Shown piece by piece: positions 47,093 through 49,427 of a DNA stretch of 49,427 nt. Location of the stretch: contig CAYWRO010000023.1 in assembly GCA_964460345.1 (NCBI GenBank), forward strand, positions 1 to 49,427. Direction: 5' to 3'. The DNA is from CAYWRO01 sp964460345 (lineage in GTDB: Bacteria > Planctomycetota > Phycisphaerae > Phycisphaerales > UBA1924). Below the pieces are notes generated by a model, which saw only the letters and a list, made by a program, of their open reading frames with translations, did no database searches and was not told where the DNA came from. Positions within the stretch are counted from its first letter, which is position 1. The number at the start of each line of letters is the position of its first letter. The position numbers and the translations under genes were made by a program.

Positions 47093-49427
47093 GTGAAGGA
47101 CCCCCGCGATACACCGGCGATGCGGCAGTTCTACCGCTTCAAGCGGCAGCACCCGGATTGCATTCTGCTGTTTCGGATGGGGGACTTTTATGAGTCGTTT
47201 GACGACGATGCGGTGGCGCTGTCGCGGACGCTGGGGTTGACGCTGACGGAGCGGACGGCGGGGGTGCCGATGGCGGGGATGCCGCACCATCAGCTTGAGA
47301 ACTACCTGCGGCGGATGATTGAGGCGGGGTTTCGGGTGGCGGTGGCGGACCAGATTCAGGATCCCAAGGACGCCAAGGGGGTGGTGGAGCGTGCGGTGAC
47401 GCGGGTGGTGACGCCGGGGACGCTGGTGGATGAGGGGCTGCTGACGGACGATGCGGTGAGCACGCTGGCGGCGGTGTGCTTTCTGGATGCGGGGGATGAG
47501 CCGGAGGGGCGGGTGGCGGTGGCGACGGCGGACCTGTCGACGGGGCGTTTTCTGGTGTTTGACTGCCGCGGCGGGGGGCTTGTGGATGAGCTGGCGCGGC
47601 GGTCGGTCACCGAGGTCTTGTACGCGGAGACGGCGGATGGTTCGCCGCCGGCGCGCATCAAGCGCGTGATCGAGGCGCTCGGGGTGAGCGGGGCGGGCCA
47701 GCCGGCGTGGTACTTCCGCAAGGCGGAGGCGACCGAAGCGCTGCGGGGGCTGTACGGCGTTGCGACGCTGGAGGGGTTTGGGCTTTCGGATGACGATCCG
47801 GCGTTGAGCGCGGCGGGGGCGCTGGTGCGCTACCTGCAACTGACGCAGACGGCGGGCGGAGAGAACCTGGAGAAGCACGGCTTTCGCGCGCCGACGCTGG
47901 CGCATTTGTCGCCGCCGATGCGCGAGGAGACGGCGGGGGAGTGCCTGGTGGATGCGACGTCGCTGCGTTCACTGGAGGTGGTGCGCACGATGCGCACGGG
48001 GGAGATGGACGGCTCGCTGCTCGGCATCTTCACGGGCAACGGCCGCGGCGGGGCGCGGACGCCGATGGGCAAGCGGCTGTTGCGGGAGTGGCTGTGCCGT
48101 CCGTTGTCGGATCTGGAGCGGATCCGCGCGCGGCATCGGGCCGTGGCGACGTTTGTGGAGGGGCGGGCCACGGCCGAGGCGCTCGGGGAGCACCTGTGCA
48201 AGGTGCAGGATGTGGCGCGGATTGGGGGGCGTGTGGCGCTGCGGCGGGCGTCGCCGCGTGACCTGGTGGCGCTGGGGCGGTCGCTGGGGCAGGTTCGCGA
48301 GATCGCCGCGGCGGTGGAGGGCGCGCCGGCGCTGGCGGCGCAGCGCGAGGTGGTGGCGGCGTTGATCGAGGCGCTCTCGCCGCTGGCGGCGCGGATCGTG
48401 GAGACGTGCGTCGAAGCGCCGCCGGGGCACCTGCGCGAAGGCGGGCTCGTTCGCGACGGCGTGGATGCGGAACTGGACGAGTGCCGGCTATTGAAGCGCG
48501 ATGCGTCGAGCTGGCTGGCGACGTATCAGAAGGAACTGATCGAGGCGCACGATCTTCCGTCCTTGAAGGTGGGGTACAACAAGGTCTTCGGGTATTACAT
48601 CGAGCTGCCCGCCGCGCAGGCGCGGCGTGCGCCGGATGCGTTCAGCCGCAAACAGACGCTCAAGAACGCCGAGCGCTACATCACGCCGGCGCTGAAGGAG
48701 TTTGAGGAGAAGGTCACGACGGCCGATGCGCGGGCCGTCGAGCGCGAGCAGTTGATCTTCAACGACCTGTGCGACGCCGCGGCGGCGAAGCTGGGGGCGA
48801 TCACGCGGTTTGCGGATGCGGTGGCGGAGCTGGATGTGCTGCTGGCCTTTGCCGACAAGGCGGCGCATCGCGCGGGGCGCGGCGGGTGGATCCGGCCGGC
48901 GATGGTCGAAGCGCCCGCGCTCTTCATCCTGCAGGGGCGGCACCCGGTGCTGGATGAGCGGCTCGAGGAAGGGTTCGTGCCGAACGATTTGACGCTCGGC
49001 TGCTGCGCGGACGATGCGGCGGCGCTGGCGGTGACCGCGGCGGCGGAGCCGAACGCAGCGCACGAGCTCAAGGACGGCGCGGGGCCGTCGCTGGCGCTGA
49101 TCACCGGCCCGAACATGGCGGGCAAGTCGACGTACATCCGGCAGAACGCGCTGCTGGTGCTGCTGGCGCACGCGGGTTCGTTCATCCCGGCGGAGCGCGC
49201 CGTGATCGGTTTGACCGATCGGCTGTTCACGCGCGTCGGCGCGGACGATGCCCTGCACGCGGGTCAGTCGACCTTCATGGTCGAGATGACGGAGACGGCG
49301 CGCATTCTCAATCACGCGACGGAGCGCTCGCTCGTGATTCTCGACGAGATCGGGCGGGGCACTTCGACGCTGGACGGGCTGTCGCTGGCGTGGGCGATCG
49401 CCGAGCACCTGGCGGGGGCGGGCGGTG
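47093..49427 (+). CDS. mutS: DNA mismatch repair protein MutS, 5' part (runs off window)
   Basis: The frame is open from GTG 47093 to the last base, about 778 codons. The mismatch-binding N-terminal motif is 'LLFRMGDFYESF' (Phe-x-Glu), close to the expected distance from the start. The connector, lever and clamp parts follow ('LKVGYNKVFGYYIEL', 'LKNAERYITPALKEFEEK' minus the last residue). The ATPase domain shows Walker A 'ITGPNMAGKSTYIRQ', 'DDALHAGQSTFMVEM' and Walker B 'LVILDEIGRGTSTLDG', so only the C-terminal ~100 residues are missing. ATG 47120 is a later start. Codons end predominantly in G (GCG, CTG, GGG, GTG, CGG), unlike plus-strand genes at the left of the window, which end in C. 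No ribosome binding site is evident. Confidence 0.96.
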   Translation, partial: MKDPRDTPAMRQFYRFKRQHPDCILLFRMGDFYESFDDDAVALSRTLGLTLTERTAGVPMAGMPHHQLENYLRRMIEAGFRVAVADQIQDPKDAKGVVERAVTRVVTPGTLVDEGLLTDDAVSTLAAVCFLDAGDEPEGRVAVATADLSTGRFLVFDCRGGGLVDELARRSVTEVLYAETADGSPPARIKRVIEALGVSGAGQPAWYFRKAEATEALRGLYGVATLEGFGLSDDDPALSAAGALVRYLQLTQTAGGENLEKHGFRAPTLAHLSPPMREETAGECLVDATSLRSLEVVRTMRTGEMDGSLLGIFTGNGRGGARTPMGKRLLREWLCRPLSDLERIRARHRAVATFVEGRATAEALGEHLCKVQDVARIGGRVALRRASPRDLVALGRSLGQVREIAAAVEGAPALAAQREVVAALIEALSPLAARIVETCVEAPPGHLREGGLVRDGVDAELDECRLLKRDASSWLATYQKELIEAHDLPSLKVGYNKVFGYYIELPAAQARRAPDAFSRKQTLKNAERYITPALKEFEEKVTTADARAVEREQLIFNDLCDAAAAKLGAITRFADAVAELDVLLAFADKAAHRAGRGGWIRPAMVEAPALFILQGRHPVLDERLEEGFVPNDLTLGCCADDAAALAVTAAAEPNAAHELKDGAGPSLALITGPNMAGKSTYIRQNALLVLLAHAGSFIPAERAVIGLTDRLFTRVGADDALHAGQSTFMVEMTETARILNHATERSLVILDEIGRGTSTLDGLSLAWAIAEHLAGAGG

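Noticed and set aside
1..49427. tRNA or rRNA genes
   Set aside because: I looked for CCA-ended cloverleaf patterns and conserved rRNA segments in the intergenic regions and saw none.

Overview
The window is about 49.4 kb of GC-rich, densely packed bacterial chromosome. Its character fits a planctomycete, most likely of the Phycisphaerae: Ala-type prepilin leaders, a PEP-CTERM-like tail, a remnant of a dockerin-like 'IDVFDLLAYLD' tail, a type III polyketide synthase beside a geranylgeranyl-reductase-type oxidoreductase, and short ATGA/GTGA overlaps throughout. This placement is inferred from protein character; no rRNA gene is present. I see no tRNA, rRNA, CRISPR array or classical transposase.

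Layout. (1) 1-5850, plus strand: an ImuA-ImuB-DnaE2 mutasome cassette (damage-inducible translesion synthesis), with imuA cut by the window edge. The dnaE2 gene carries two insertions: a 62-bp REP-like palindrome, and a ~499-bp element bounded by 38-bp inverted repeats that encodes a complete four-helix-bundle (23S rRNA intervening-sequence, IVP/S23) protein in another frame. (2) 5852-12148: recJ (minus), then a plus-strand run of PduO-type cobalamin adenosyltransferase, a membrane-bound SpoIIE/RsbU phosphatase, argC and a MoeB/ThiF enzyme. (3) 12149-15043, minus: adk and fusA, with a strong terminator between them. (4) 15293-25063, minus: one tight operon of a GT2 polyprenyl-phosphate glycosyltransferase, a GT39-like membrane protein with FG-GAP repeats, an FAD oxidoreductase interrupted by an in-frame TGA, a type III PKS, a WecA-like phosphotransferase, a Wzy/ligase-TPR protein and a small membrane protein. 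(5) 25306-28304, plus: a PD-(D/E)xK-like protein, then a response regulator overlapping an HD-GYP protein. (6) 28328-39421, minus: a twelve-gene type IV pilus/type II secretion-like operon that begins with a histidine kinase and a STAS protein and ends with pseudopilins. (7) 39546-42959, minus: a LURP-one protein, a Tat-exported Fe/Mn SOD, tsf and rpsB. (8) 43384-49427: a pilin-like protein, a ~1.27-kb gene-poor stretch, a secreted SUMF1-domain protein, and the 5' part of mutS, which runs off the right edge.

The strongest candidate for an undescribed system is the intervening-sequence-like element in dnaE2. It combines an intact IVP gene with its own ribosome binding site, near-perfect 38-bp inverted repeats made of tandem 8-mers (a potential RNase III stem in the mRNA), a position in a variable loop just after the third catalytic Asp, and a host reading frame that stays open through the whole insert. 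It resembles 23S rRNA intervening sequences but sits in a protein-coding gene. Second in interest is the operon joining a type III PKS with lipid-linked glycan enzymes. Strand composition also flips from C-rich to G-rich on the plus strand near 42-43 kb, independent of gene direction, which may mark a replication origin or a rearrangement point.
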